DNA of 44,887 nt, from positions 1 through 44,887 of the IMG/VR virus record IMGVR_UViG_3300017751_000040; one strand, written 5' to 3'. Both the position numbers and the translations under genes were made by a program. Numbering within the stretch: position 1 is the stretch's first letter; every line of letters begins with the position of its first letter. The stretch is from a virus. Of the stretch, positions 8,165-18,400 are shown piece by piece. The notes beneath the pieces are model-generated. The model did no database searches and had not been told where the DNA came from. It was given only the letters and a program-made list of their open reading frames with translations.

Positions 8165-8506
8165 ATGAAAATCAGTCAATTAAAAACTATTGTTAAAGAA
8201 GCAGTAAAAGAAGCAATTCAAGATGAATTAAAAGATATTCTTCTTGAAGCAGTACGTGCACCAAAACAAGTAATTCAATCATCTACCCCACAAACTAAAT
8301 TACCTGAACAGGATAAAGTAAAGTTAAGAGAAAATATGATGGGTGTTTTAAATGGCATGAGACCAGGAGCAAATGGGAATATATCTGCAACTACAAATGA
8401 TATGCCTTTACAAGTTACAAATGCTGATACAGCGAGTCCAAATGGTCAATTACCACAAGGAAATGTAAGCATGGATCAAATTATGGGATTAATGAATAAA
8501 AGATAA
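8165..8506 (+). CDS. Hypothetical virion-associated protein (113 aa)
   Basis: The N-terminus is an amphipathic helix (MKISQLKTIVKEAVKEAIQ) of a type repeated at the start of many T4-like phage structural or internal proteins; the rest (about 40-113) is Gln/Pro/Asn-rich and probably disordered, ending in a short Met-rich helix (MDQIMGLMNKR). It is the first gene downstream of the motif at 8142 and lies 4 nt before gp25. No catalytic motif is seen. A baseplate or scaffold role is inferred from position only. Confidence 0.55.
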   Translation: MKISQLKTIVKEAVKEAIQDELKDILLEAVRAPKQVIQSSTPQTKLPEQDKVKLRENMMGVLNGMRPGANGNISATTNDMPLQVTNADTASPNGQLPQGNVSMDQIMGLMNKR

Positions 8507-8510
8507 TTAA

Positions 8511-8918
8511 ATGGCATTTGGAGAAAGAAGAATATTTCCTGTTGATTTAAACGCTAGGAGGGCTGTAGGTATAAACCTCCCTCTTAATGGGGATGCTGTC
8601 TTTGATCCAAATTTTACTACTAAAAAGGCATTAAAAAGCAATTTAATTAATTTTCTATTAACTAACCCAGGAGAAAGAATAGCAAACCCACTTTTTGGTG
8701 CTGGTTTAAGACAATTTATATTTACTCAAATTGCTCGAGATAATTTAGATTTTTTAAGGGAAGACATACAAGATAAAGTAAGTAGGGAATTTAGTGAAAT
8801 ACAATTAGATAATATATTAGTAACTGAAGAAATAGATTCTAATACTATAAAAGTACAAATTGACTATTCAGTCCCTAATACTAACATCAATGATAATTTA
8901 ATATTAAATTTTGCATAA
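8511..8918 (+). CDS. 25: Baseplate wedge protein gp25 (TssE-like)
   Basis: At 135 residues it matches the usual length of T4 gp25 (132) and carries the family signature 'NPGERIANPLFGAGLR' (about residues 50-65), the conserved E-R and G-x-G-L-R segment shared with type VI secretion TssE. This protein clamps the baseplate wedge to the first sheath ring and helps trigger contraction. It is followed 2 nt later by gp6, the same neighbour order as in many myoviruses. There is no Shine-Dalgarno before the ATG. A stem (8555-8562 with 8579-8586) lies inside the coding start. Confidence 0.92.
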   Translation: MAFGERRIFPVDLNARRAVGINLPLNGDAVFDPNFTTKKALKSNLINFLLTNPGERIANPLFGAGLRQFIFTQIARDNLDFLREDIQDKVSREFSEIQLDNILVTEEIDSNTIKVQIDYSVPNTNINDNLILNFA

Positions 8919-8920
8919 TA

Positions 8921-10762
8921 ATGGCAATTAACAGAAACATAAATTATATTAATAAAGATTTTGCAGATTATAGATCTCAACTTATTAATTTCTCTCAAAC
9001 ATATTTCCCTAATACTTATTCAGACTTTGATGAAAGTTCTATAGGAATGATGTTTATAGAACAAGCTTCTTATGTAGGAGATGTTCTTTCATTTTATCTT
9101 GATAATCAAGTACAAGAAACTTATTTACAATATGCTAGACAAAATAATAATATATTTGAACTAGCTTATATGTTTAATTATAAACCTAAAGTAACATCTT
9201 TAGCTACAGTAGATATTGACTTTTATCAACTTCTTCCTGCTAAAACTTTACTTAGTACAGAAATCGTCCCAGATTATGATTATGCTTTATTTGTAGGAGC
9301 AAATACTACAGTATCTACTAGATTAGGTGGTAATTATATTATTGAAGACCCTATAGATTTTACAGTTTCTAGTTCCCAAGATGATACTGACGTTAGTATA
9401 GCTCAGATATCATCAGGTGATCCAACTTATTATTTAATTAAAAAAACTAGAAAAGCAACATCAGGAACTATCCAAACAGAAACTTTTACGTTTGGTGATT
9501 TCCAAGAATTCCCAACAGTAACTATTAATAATGGTAATATAGCTCAGATAATAGATATATTTGATTCAGATGGGAATGAATATTTTGAAGTAGACCATTT
9601 AGGACAGGAATTAGTTTATCAATCAATTAAAAATGATAATGCTAATGATCCTAATAATTACCAAGAAAGTGATGATGCCCCTTATTTACTCCAAACAAAA
9701 CAAGTTCAACGCAGATTTGCAACTAGATTTAAATCAGAATCCCAATTACAAATCCAATTTGGTTCAGGTAATCCATCAGATACTGATGAAGAAGTTACCC
9801 CAAATCCTACAAATATAGGTTTAGGTTTACCTTTTGAAAGAAATAAATTAACAACAGCATATAGTCCAACTAACTTTATTTTTACAAATACTTATGGTGT
9901 TGCCCCTACTAATACAACATTAACTGTAAGATATTTAACAGGTGGTGGTGTTACATCAAATGTACCCGCTAATTCATTAGTAGTCCCAATTACAAGTGGA
10001 GTTAAATTTTTAGCAAGTAGTTTAAATTCAAATACTGCTCAATATATATTTGATTCTTTTGCAACAAATAACCCAAATGCCGCTACTGGGGGGCAAAATG
10101 GAGATACACTTTTAGAAATTAGAGAAAATTCATTATCTAATTATGGTACTCAACTTAGAAATGTTACGGCTGATGATTATTTAATTAGAGCTTTAAGTAT
10201 GCCTCCTAAATATGGTGGGATAAGTAAAGCCTTTATTCAAAAGCCATTAGTAAATAACACAGGAGCTGATTTAGACTTATATGTTTTAACAGCTAATACT
10301 AATGGTAATTTAATTTCAACTTCAACTGCCTTAAAAAATAATTTAAAAAGTTATTTAAATCAATATAGAATGATAGGAGATACTATTTCTATAAAAGATG
10401 GCTTTGTAGTTAATATAGGTGTTGAATTTGAAGTTATTATTTCACCTAATTATAATAATAATGAAGTATTAAATGCATGTATTTCTAGATTAATTGAATT
10501 TTTCCTAATATCAAATTGGCAAATTAATCAACCTATTATTATGAGGGATTTATATAGTATAATTGATAACATCCCAGGTACACAAAGTGTTAAAAATGTT
10601 ATGATTGTAAATAAAACAGGAACAAATACCGGATATTCTGAATATGCTTATGATATTGATGGAGCAACTCAAAACGGAGTAATTTACCCATCATTAGACC
10701 CTTGTATATTTGAGGTTAAATACCCATCAGATGATATTAAAGGTAGAATAGTAACATTATAA
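8921..10762 (+). CDS. 6: Baseplate wedge protein gp6 (baseplate J-like)
   Basis: A 613-residue protein (T4 gp6 is 660) that opens with 'INRNINYINKDFADYRSQLI' and then 'YSDFDESSIGMMFIEQASYVGDVLSFYLDN', the typical start of gp6/baseplate J proteins. The family's C-terminal half is also visible: 'VTADDYLIRALSMPPKYGGISKAFI' (about 418-442) and 'VNIGVEFEVIISPNYN' (about 500). gp6 forms the ring of baseplate wedges that reorganises upon infection. Position directly after gp25 supports the call. Confidence 0.9.
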   Translation: MAINRNINYINKDFADYRSQLINFSQTYFPNTYSDFDESSIGMMFIEQASYVGDVLSFYLDNQVQETYLQYARQNNNIFELAYMFNYKPKVTSLATVDIDFYQLLPAKTLLSTEIVPDYDYALFVGANTTVSTRLGGNYIIEDPIDFTVSSSQDDTDVSIAQISSGDPTYYLIKKTRKATSGTIQTETFTFGDFQEFPTVTINNGNIAQIIDIFDSDGNEYFEVDHLGQELVYQSIKNDNANDPNNYQESDDAPYLLQTKQVQRRFATRFKSESQLQIQFGSGNPSDTDEEVTPNPTNIGLGLPFERNKLTTAYSPTNFIFTNTYGVAPTNTTLTVRYLTGGGVTSNVPANSLVVPITSGVKFLASSLNSNTAQYIFDSFATNNPNAATGGQNGDTLLEIRENSLSNYGTQLRNVTADDYLIRALSMPPKYGGISKAFIQKPLVNNTGADLDLYVLTANTNGNLISTSTALKNNLKSYLNQYRMIGDTISIKDGFVVNIGVEFEVIISPNYNNNEVLNACISRLIEFFLISNWQINQPIIMRDLYSIIDNIPGTQSVKNVMIVNKTGTNTGYSEYAYDIDGATQNGVIYPSLDPCIFEVKYPSDDIKGRIVTL

Positions 10763-10765
10763 AAA

Positions 10766-11920
10766 ATGGCAGTATATAAATTATTTCCAATCCAAGATGC
10801 AGCTTTATATTCATTTTACCCCTTTATGAATACAGGGATAGATGCTATTATAGAGGCTGGAAATTTAAATGTAAATTACAATCCGGTACCACAAGTACAA
10901 AGGTTTGTAGTCCAATTTGATCAAGATCAAATTACAAATATTATTAATACTGAGGTAGGTGTTACCAAAGCATTTTCTAGTGATTTAAAATGTTTTATAT
11001 CTAATGCTCAAGGTGTAGTAATGAAAACAGATATGCATGCCTATGCAGTATCAGGTTCATGGGATAATGGATCAGGTACATATTTAGATTCACCATTAAC
11101 TACTAATGGAGTAAGTTGGGTATCTAGAAATTTCTCAGGAAGTGGAAATTGGCTAACATCTGGGTGGGATACTTATGTAACAGCTTCATGGTCAGGAAGT
11201 AATAACCAAGGTGGAGGTAATTGGTTTACAGGGTCTAATGATCCTAATAATACAAATCTAACACCATACCAAACTTTTAATTTAAGAACTGAAAAAGATT
11301 TAAAATTAAATGTAACAGATATTGTTAATGTTTGGTATTCTAGTTCTAATTCTATAGGTGGTTATACTAATATTGCAAATGAAGGATTTATAGTAAAATG
11401 GGAAGATGCAGTTGAATTTAGTACCGCAGATGCTATTCAACCAATAATGCAATTTTATTCTGTTGATACTAATACAATTTACCCTCCTGTTTTAGAAATA
11501 AAATGGGATGACCAATCATTTGAAACAGGTAGTTTAAGTGAAATAGATACTACTGATGTATTTGTAGCATTAGATAGTAACCCTGGAGTATTCTATTCAG
11601 AAAGTATAAATAGATTTAGATTAAATGTACGCCCTGAATACCCAATTCGTACTTACCAAACAGCATCTTTATTTACAACTAACAATTACTTAAATAGTAG
11701 TTCATTATATGCTGTAAAAGATTTGGATACCAACGAATTTATTATTAATTTCGATGAGGAATATACAAAAATAAGCTGTGATGAAATTGGAAATTATTTT
11801 ACTATATATATGAATGGTTTAGAACCTGAAAGATATTATAAAATTTTAATACAAACTACTATTAGTGGTAGTACCATAGTAAAAGATGATCAATATTATT
11901 TTAAAGTAGTTAATGGATAA
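10766..11920 (+). CDS. Baseplate/tail structural protein with DNRLRE-like domain
   Basis: A 384-residue, Ser/Gly/Trp-rich beta protein. The segment from about 45 ('QRFVVQFDQ') through 'LKLNVTDIVNVWYSS' (about 180) to 'GFIVKWED' and 'PVLEIKWDD' (about 210-250) follows the layout of DNRLRE-type beta-sandwiches found in surface and tail proteins. The remainder (about 260-384) resembles one or two immunoglobulin-like folds. It lies 3 nt after gp6, and its stop overlaps the next start (TAATG), so it is probably a baseplate component made in step with the wedge. It could be a gp7/gp8 substitute; that is inference from position. Confidence 0.5.
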   Translation: MAVYKLFPIQDAALYSFYPFMNTGIDAIIEAGNLNVNYNPVPQVQRFVVQFDQDQITNIINTEVGVTKAFSSDLKCFISNAQGVVMKTDMHAYAVSGSWDNGSGTYLDSPLTTNGVSWVSRNFSGSGNWLTSGWDTYVTASWSGSNNQGGGNWFTGSNDPNNTNLTPYQTFNLRTEKDLKLNVTDIVNVWYSSSNSIGGYTNIANEGFIVKWEDAVEFSTADAIQPIMQFYSVDTNTIYPPVLEIKWDDQSFETGSLSEIDTTDVFVALDSNPGVFYSESINRFRLNVRPEYPIRTYQTASLFTTNNYLNSSSLYAVKDLDTNEFIINFDEEYTKISCDEIGNYFTIYMNGLEPERYYKILIQTTISGSTIVKDDQYYFKVVNG

Positions 11921-12432
11921 TGGCTAATATAGAAAGAAAAGTAAATCTTCTTAAATCAGTATTTGGTAAAACTGAATATCAAAAAACAATAGATACTTCT
12001 TTTAAAGAATTAGGAGTTACAACTATTTCTCAAGAAATTGAAGAACAACCAAATGTAGAAGAGTTTTTTGATATGTACAATACTCTTTTCTATGATATTC
12101 CAGCCGAAGGTGCAACTAATTCACATCAATTTTTAGTAGAACAAAGTGGTGAATACATTAATTTCCAAGATAAAACAGAAGAAATACAAGCTTTAAGAGC
12201 TGAAATAGCAAATTTAAGAAGAGAAAATTTAAATTTACAAGTAAATAATTTAAAAGATTTAGGTGGTGAAGGTTTAGAAGAAGATATTGCTAAACTAGAA
12301 AACCAAATTCAAGCTGTTAGTGATCAACAAACAGAGGCAGCAAATAGAATACAAACTACTGCTAATTCATTAGCATCATCAACTGCGGAACCAAAAAATA
12401 AACAGGCAAGTGCTGTAGGATATTTTGATTAA
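11920..12432 (+). CDS. Coiled-coil baseplate-associated protein (170 aa)
   Basis: Residues 1-75 form a compact segment with an acidic/aromatic patch (EEFFDMYNTLFYDIP). From about 85 to 150 there is a long coiled coil (EIQALRAEIANLRRENLNL and onward), and the C-terminus is Ser/Ala-rich. It starts in the stop codon of the preceding gene and ends 2 nt before the giant protein gene. It may oligomerise and connect wedge parts or fibres to the baseplate; no family is recognised. Confidence 0.6.
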   Translation: MANIERKVNLLKSVFGKTEYQKTIDTSFKELGVTTISQEIEEQPNVEEFFDMYNTLFYDIPAEGATNSHQFLVEQSGEYINFQDKTEEIQALRAEIANLRRENLNLQVNNLKDLGGEGLEEDIAKLENQIQAVSDQQTEAANRIQTTANSLASSTAEPKNKQASAVGYFD

Positions 12433-12434
12433 AT

Positions 12435-15400
12435 ATGGAAGAAGAAAACATTGACATATACCAAGTAGATTCTACTACTTTTGAAAAAGAAACATATTCA
12501 GTTTCTGATACTAGTCTAATGCTAAAAATTAGTCAGGATACTGATTTTGATTTAGATAGAGATTATATTGAATTTTATGTTTATGATGAAAATAAAAAGT
12601 TATTATATCCTCAGGATGTAATTCCATTAAATAGTTTTAATGTAAGACAAGGAGATATATTACTTGATCCTGAAAATGATTTAAAAACTTTTGGTTTTGA
12701 TATAGGAAGATATTATATATCCTATAATTTTTATAGAAAAAGAGTAGCATCAGATCCTATTCTTAAATATTATATTAAAGAAATATCATCTGATAGAACC
12801 GAAATTAGATTAGCTAGTAATACTATATCTAATCAGGCAATAGCAGCAGGTGCTGAAACATTTACTGCCTATAGAAATTTAGCAGCATATTTTGTAGATT
12901 TTGCTTTAAATTTTGGGGGTAATAATACAATTATTGCTAATAATTTACAATTAGATACTTCTAATGCTGGAGATACTACTTTGTTAATTAAACTATATGA
13001 ACCATTACCTGCGGCATATAATACAAAAAGCCAATGTTGGATAGTAGAAAAATTATCTAAAAGCCAATCATATGAGGTATTTTTCCCATTTGTCCCCGTT
13101 TCAAATGATTCATCAATATTTCTATCAGGCCCTAATCTTAATCTAAATATAATAGGAGAATCAGCCGAAGCAGGTCAATTATATTCTTATAATACTCTTT
13201 TAAATTCAGATGTTACAAGTTCAATTAATCAATTAAAAAACTTATTAGATTCAAAAGAAATTAATATTAATATTGATTATGAAGATTATGGGGAATTTGT
13301 AAATTTTAGTTCTGCTCAAACACGATTAGAAAATTTTTATTATAAAGTTGGGCTAATTGAATCTGCTAGTAACCAATTATCTTTAAATCTTGGAAATATA
13401 GCGGGATCAACTGTTGGTACAGCAGCTTATAGTTCTAGTAAGGCCTCATTAACTTCTGTTATTGACAATACAATAAATAATTTTGATGGGTATGAATATT
13501 TCCTTTATTTTAATAGTGGATCTAAACATTCATATCCAAAATCTAATACATTACCACCATTTACTTTATATAGCACAGGAAGTACAGAAGTATTACAATG
13601 GATAGGTAGTGCGGATTCTACTTCCCCATACTATGGAGGTCAAGCACTATCCGCCTCTAACTATGATCAAGATAATCAAGATTGGTTATATTGGTCAATA
13701 CCTGAATATTTAAGAAATGATCCAGATAATGTTAGGTATGAATTGTATTTAGACATGATTGGCCAACATTTTGATAATGTTTGGTTATATACAAAAGACA
13801 TTACTGAAAAATATAATACAGACAATAGAATTAATTATGGTGTATCAAAGGATTTAGTAGCTCAAGCTATTAGAGATTTTGGAGTTAAATTATATTCAAA
13901 TAATTTTAACACTGATGATTTATTTACTGCATTTTTAGGATTAACCCCATCAGGTAGTTTATTTCCTTTCCCTAATATAACGGGTTCAATAGGTGGGCAA
14001 GTTAATACACCTACTGGGTATGAGTACATAGATACTAAAATATCATCTTCGAATGATGTAATACCCTTAGATGATACTAATAAACGTTTATATAAACGTA
14101 TTTACCATAATATACCTTATTTACTTAAAACAAAAGGTACAATAGCAGGACTAAGAGCATTAATTACTTCTTACGGTATCCCAGATACTATGTTAAGAAT
14201 TAATGAATTTGGAGGTAAAGATAAAAATGAAAATACTAATTGGGATTTTAGTCAAAATGTATTTAATTATGCTTTTAATACAGGCCCAGATAGTTTAAAT
14301 ACTATAACATCATCATTTAATATTAATGCTGATTTTGGATCACAGGAACCCACATTAAATTCAGTAGGTACTGTACAATTAAGATTCAAACCAAACACAA
14401 TCCCTGGAGTAATATCAGATAACACTCCTAATCCAAAAATTAGATATTCTCAATCTATATGGGCATTAGATAATTCTTTATCAAACCCCTTTGATAATCC
14501 TACATCTGCTGTAGTTTTAGAATATACAGGTTCAGGTTTTATAACCGGTTCTTATTCCGGATCCTCACCTAGTGAATATGATACTTGGGGTACTTTAAAA
14601 TTCTTTCCAGATATACTTTACAACCCATCTGTTAGTTGTAGTGTATATGCTCCCTTCTTTAATAATGATTGGTGGTCATTCCAAATAGCATATACTGGAA
14701 GTGGACCATCTGGTGCTTCTTCAACTGTAACTGCATCTTTATACGTAGGTAATGAAATAAATGGACAATTAGGATTTAATTTATCATCATCAGTACTTGC
14801 TGTAGATGATAGATCATGGCATAGAGCTGATATTACAACTATAAACCATCAAGATTTTATTAATATAAATTTAAAATCATATCTACCATTTTCAGGTTCT
14901 TATCAAGAATATAGATTATGGGGTCCACAATTAAGCCAAAGCATTTTTTATGATTATGTATTAAATCCTTATTCTGACCAAGGAAATAGTGTAAATTCTA
15001 CACCTAATGAATTAGCCTTTAGAGCCGATTTAGGTACAGAATTAAATACTGGAAGTAGAGTTTCTATTCATCCTAGAGTAACAGGTTCAGCTGTTCAGAT
15101 TACCCAATCATTTAATGAAATAGGCAATGTAGCAAGTAGCTTTTTAGTTACTCAAAATAAATCAGATTTATTATTTGTTACTAATGTAGAAAAAATATAT
15201 GAAAATCAAGTAATTGCAGGTATAAAAAATAGAGTATCAGATAATATACAATTACATTCATTAAATATGCCCGAACCACCTTCAGGTTCTGATGCTGACG
15301 TGGTTGTATTATCTCCATTAGAGTCTATTCAACAAGAAACATTTGAAAGTGGAAGTTATAGTCCAAAAGCTGATTATTTAGAAGTTGCTTTTTCACCTGC

Positions 15401-18400
15401 AAATCAAATAAATGATGATATTAATGCTCAACTTGGGTATTTTAATATAGGTGATTATATAGGAGATCCTAGACAAATATTATCATCATCATTAAGCTAT
15501 CCCGATTTAGATGCTTTAAATAATGCTTATTTTGAAAAGTATATTCAAAATTATGATGTTAATGATTTTGTTCGTTTAATAAAATTCTTTGATAACTCAT
15601 TATTTCAAATGATTAAAGATTTTACTCCTGCTAGAACTAGTTTAGCTTCTGGTATCGTGATAAAACAACATATCCTAGAAAGAAATAGACAAAGACAAGC
15701 TTTAGTAAGCCAATCATTTCATGATTATTCAGGTTCAATAAAACCATTCCCAAGAGATTATAATACAGGATCAGGTGATACAGGTGCATATGAGTATATT
15801 AGTGGGTCATCAATATATAGATTTAGTGGAGGACCAGGAGGTTCAACTAATAGATATAATGGATTAAATACTTCTCCTTCACAATCGGCTTATGGTTTAT
15901 CTAATAAATACTTTTTAACACAAAGTTATAGTGAATCAATAGAAGGATCAGTTGCTAATACTATAAATAATAGTGGTTCATTTGTAGGGTTTGGAAGTAC
16001 AATAATAGATTCTCAACATGAATTTTATGATGGTGAGTTTAGTGGTTCAAATATTCAAGCAACAACACAATCATTAAATCCGGGATGTGATCCTTATCTA
16101 AGAGTAGTAGATACACCTGTAAATTTATACCCATTATTTTTCTCATTAGATGAAAATCGAAGAGATGGGACAGTTTCTTCTACTACATTTGCTAATAGAG
16201 CTAATTATCCTTTAGAGGGATTTGTTTGGATAGGATACCAGTTTAATGATACTACAAATCAAACTGAAGTAGCAGGAATTAAATTCCCTACAACTGATTT
16301 AAATGGTAATTTTATACGAGATTATATAGATGATTCTAGCACAATTGAATTTTTCTTCCAAGATGGTATTGCTACTTATTATATTAATGGTATAGATACA
16401 TTTGCAGAAGGTGTATATGTAACTGTCGATAATACTCAAGGAAACTTTACTACATATTTTGACCCAAATGGAGGATCAGAAAATTGGAGTTTAGAAGTTG
16501 ATGGAAATTATAATACTCGTACTACAGTAAATACTGAAAGTGCAGATTATGATCAACAAGGTGTATTTTTAGATCCTACCCTTTTATATCAAAACCAACC
16601 AATATATTATTGGAATGGAACACCAGTAAATGACGCATTAGGTTATTTTGATACAGGATCAATAAGTTCTAACTCTAATATAATATTAGGAGCGGATGGT
16701 GATATATCTTCGGGTTCTTATACTATTCCAAATTCTTCTAATATACCTTTATTTTTTAGTGCATCCATTGTTATAAGTTCTTCTTATACTAGTTTTGATG
16801 GTCAAGGAACAGTTATAGGAGTTTACCATTCAGGAAACACACATCCAGGAGCATCAACAGATCAATCTGCATTATTAAATTCTAATACTGCTAGTGTTAC
16901 ATTCCAACCAGTCCCAACACAAATTGATTTAAATGATAGTATTTTTCAAACTAATTATAATGTTTTAATTCCAGGGGATTCAGGATCAGGTGACCCAACA
17001 TTTTTACCTCTTATAAATCCTGGAGGTCATCCTAAATTTAGAGTAGGAGCTTCATCTTCGTTTGATTTCTATTTCCCATCATTTGAATTAGATGGTTCAA
17101 TCCCAACTGAAAATGCCACTTTTATTTATACACCATATTCAGGTAGTACTTTAGATGTATCTAATGGTAGTTTCATTTCCCAAAATAACAGTAATGGAAT
17201 GGTTCAATTACATTCATATTCTGGATCTAGAGATGGAACAATAGATATTGACTATAGTTCAATGGAGCTTTTTGCTACTTTAAACCCACAAAATCCAGGT
17301 AATATTGATGATATTACAATTAATGATGTTTATATTAGACCAAGAATTAAATTTACTGCTGACTCAAATTTAAATATAACATCATCATGGCAATATATAC
17401 TTGCCCCTCCTACTAGTAATGCATTTTGGCTTACAGTTCCTCTTAAACTTGGGAATTTTTCTTACGGGAATGGAGTAGGTGAATGGGACGTAAGTCCAAG
17501 TGGATATACTACAATTGCTAGTATTTTACAACCTGCGGATAATGTAATATATTTTAGACCTGTTATCAAAAGTCCTGAAACACAGTATGAATATACTATG
17601 ACTGAATACGACTTAGATCTTAAATTTGATGTTACAGCTCAATATGATGGGGGAGCTCTAATTCAAGAAACTCATACTATTAGTAATGCATATAGTAGTA
17701 CAGGTCAAAATGGGATAAATAATGATATGTTCCCACAATCAGTAATTCTTGGGAGAGTAGGAACTGGAGATGTACAAGTACATTTAAAAGTAACAGGATC
17801 AGATAATTCAGGTGTAGGATATGAAAGAACAATTACAAGTTCAGCAAAACTATCAGGAGTAGATATGGGTCCAGGTTATGAATATTCATTTCCTGATAGT
17901 CCTATTTTAGATATATCTCACCAAACTCCTGGTGTATCTTCTTCTATAACAACAGCAGGGGATATGTACTTTATAGAATACTCTATGAGTAATTATACCC
18001 CAGGTATTGGAGGAAATGGATTTAGTTCCTTTACAGCGGATTTAACCGATGGGAAAGAACCAAATACTAAATTATTTATAACTTCTTCATTCTCAGATGC
18101 TACTTTAGGATATGATTTAACGGGGAGTTTATATATTACTAAAGGTAATACATTATCAAACAATAGTAGTTTTGGTAGTTTTATTTTATCAAACCAATTT
18201 ATAGTTCCTAACGAAGCTCAAAACGGAGTTAGAGTTAATTTAACTGGAAGTTATGGATATGAATTTTTAAATAGTGATTCATTTAGATTAGGAGTAGAAG
18301 CTAATAAGAATTTTGGGTCTGGATTTGAAATTCTTGAATACTCTATGAGTATATTCCCATCACAATCAGATAATTCAAGGATACTTGGAGATATGGCATA

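Noticed and set aside
9633-9818. 61-codon + strand frame inside gp6
   Set aside because: It is out of frame within a well-supported baseplate gene, and its Met/Ile/Gln-rich product has no features of a real protein.
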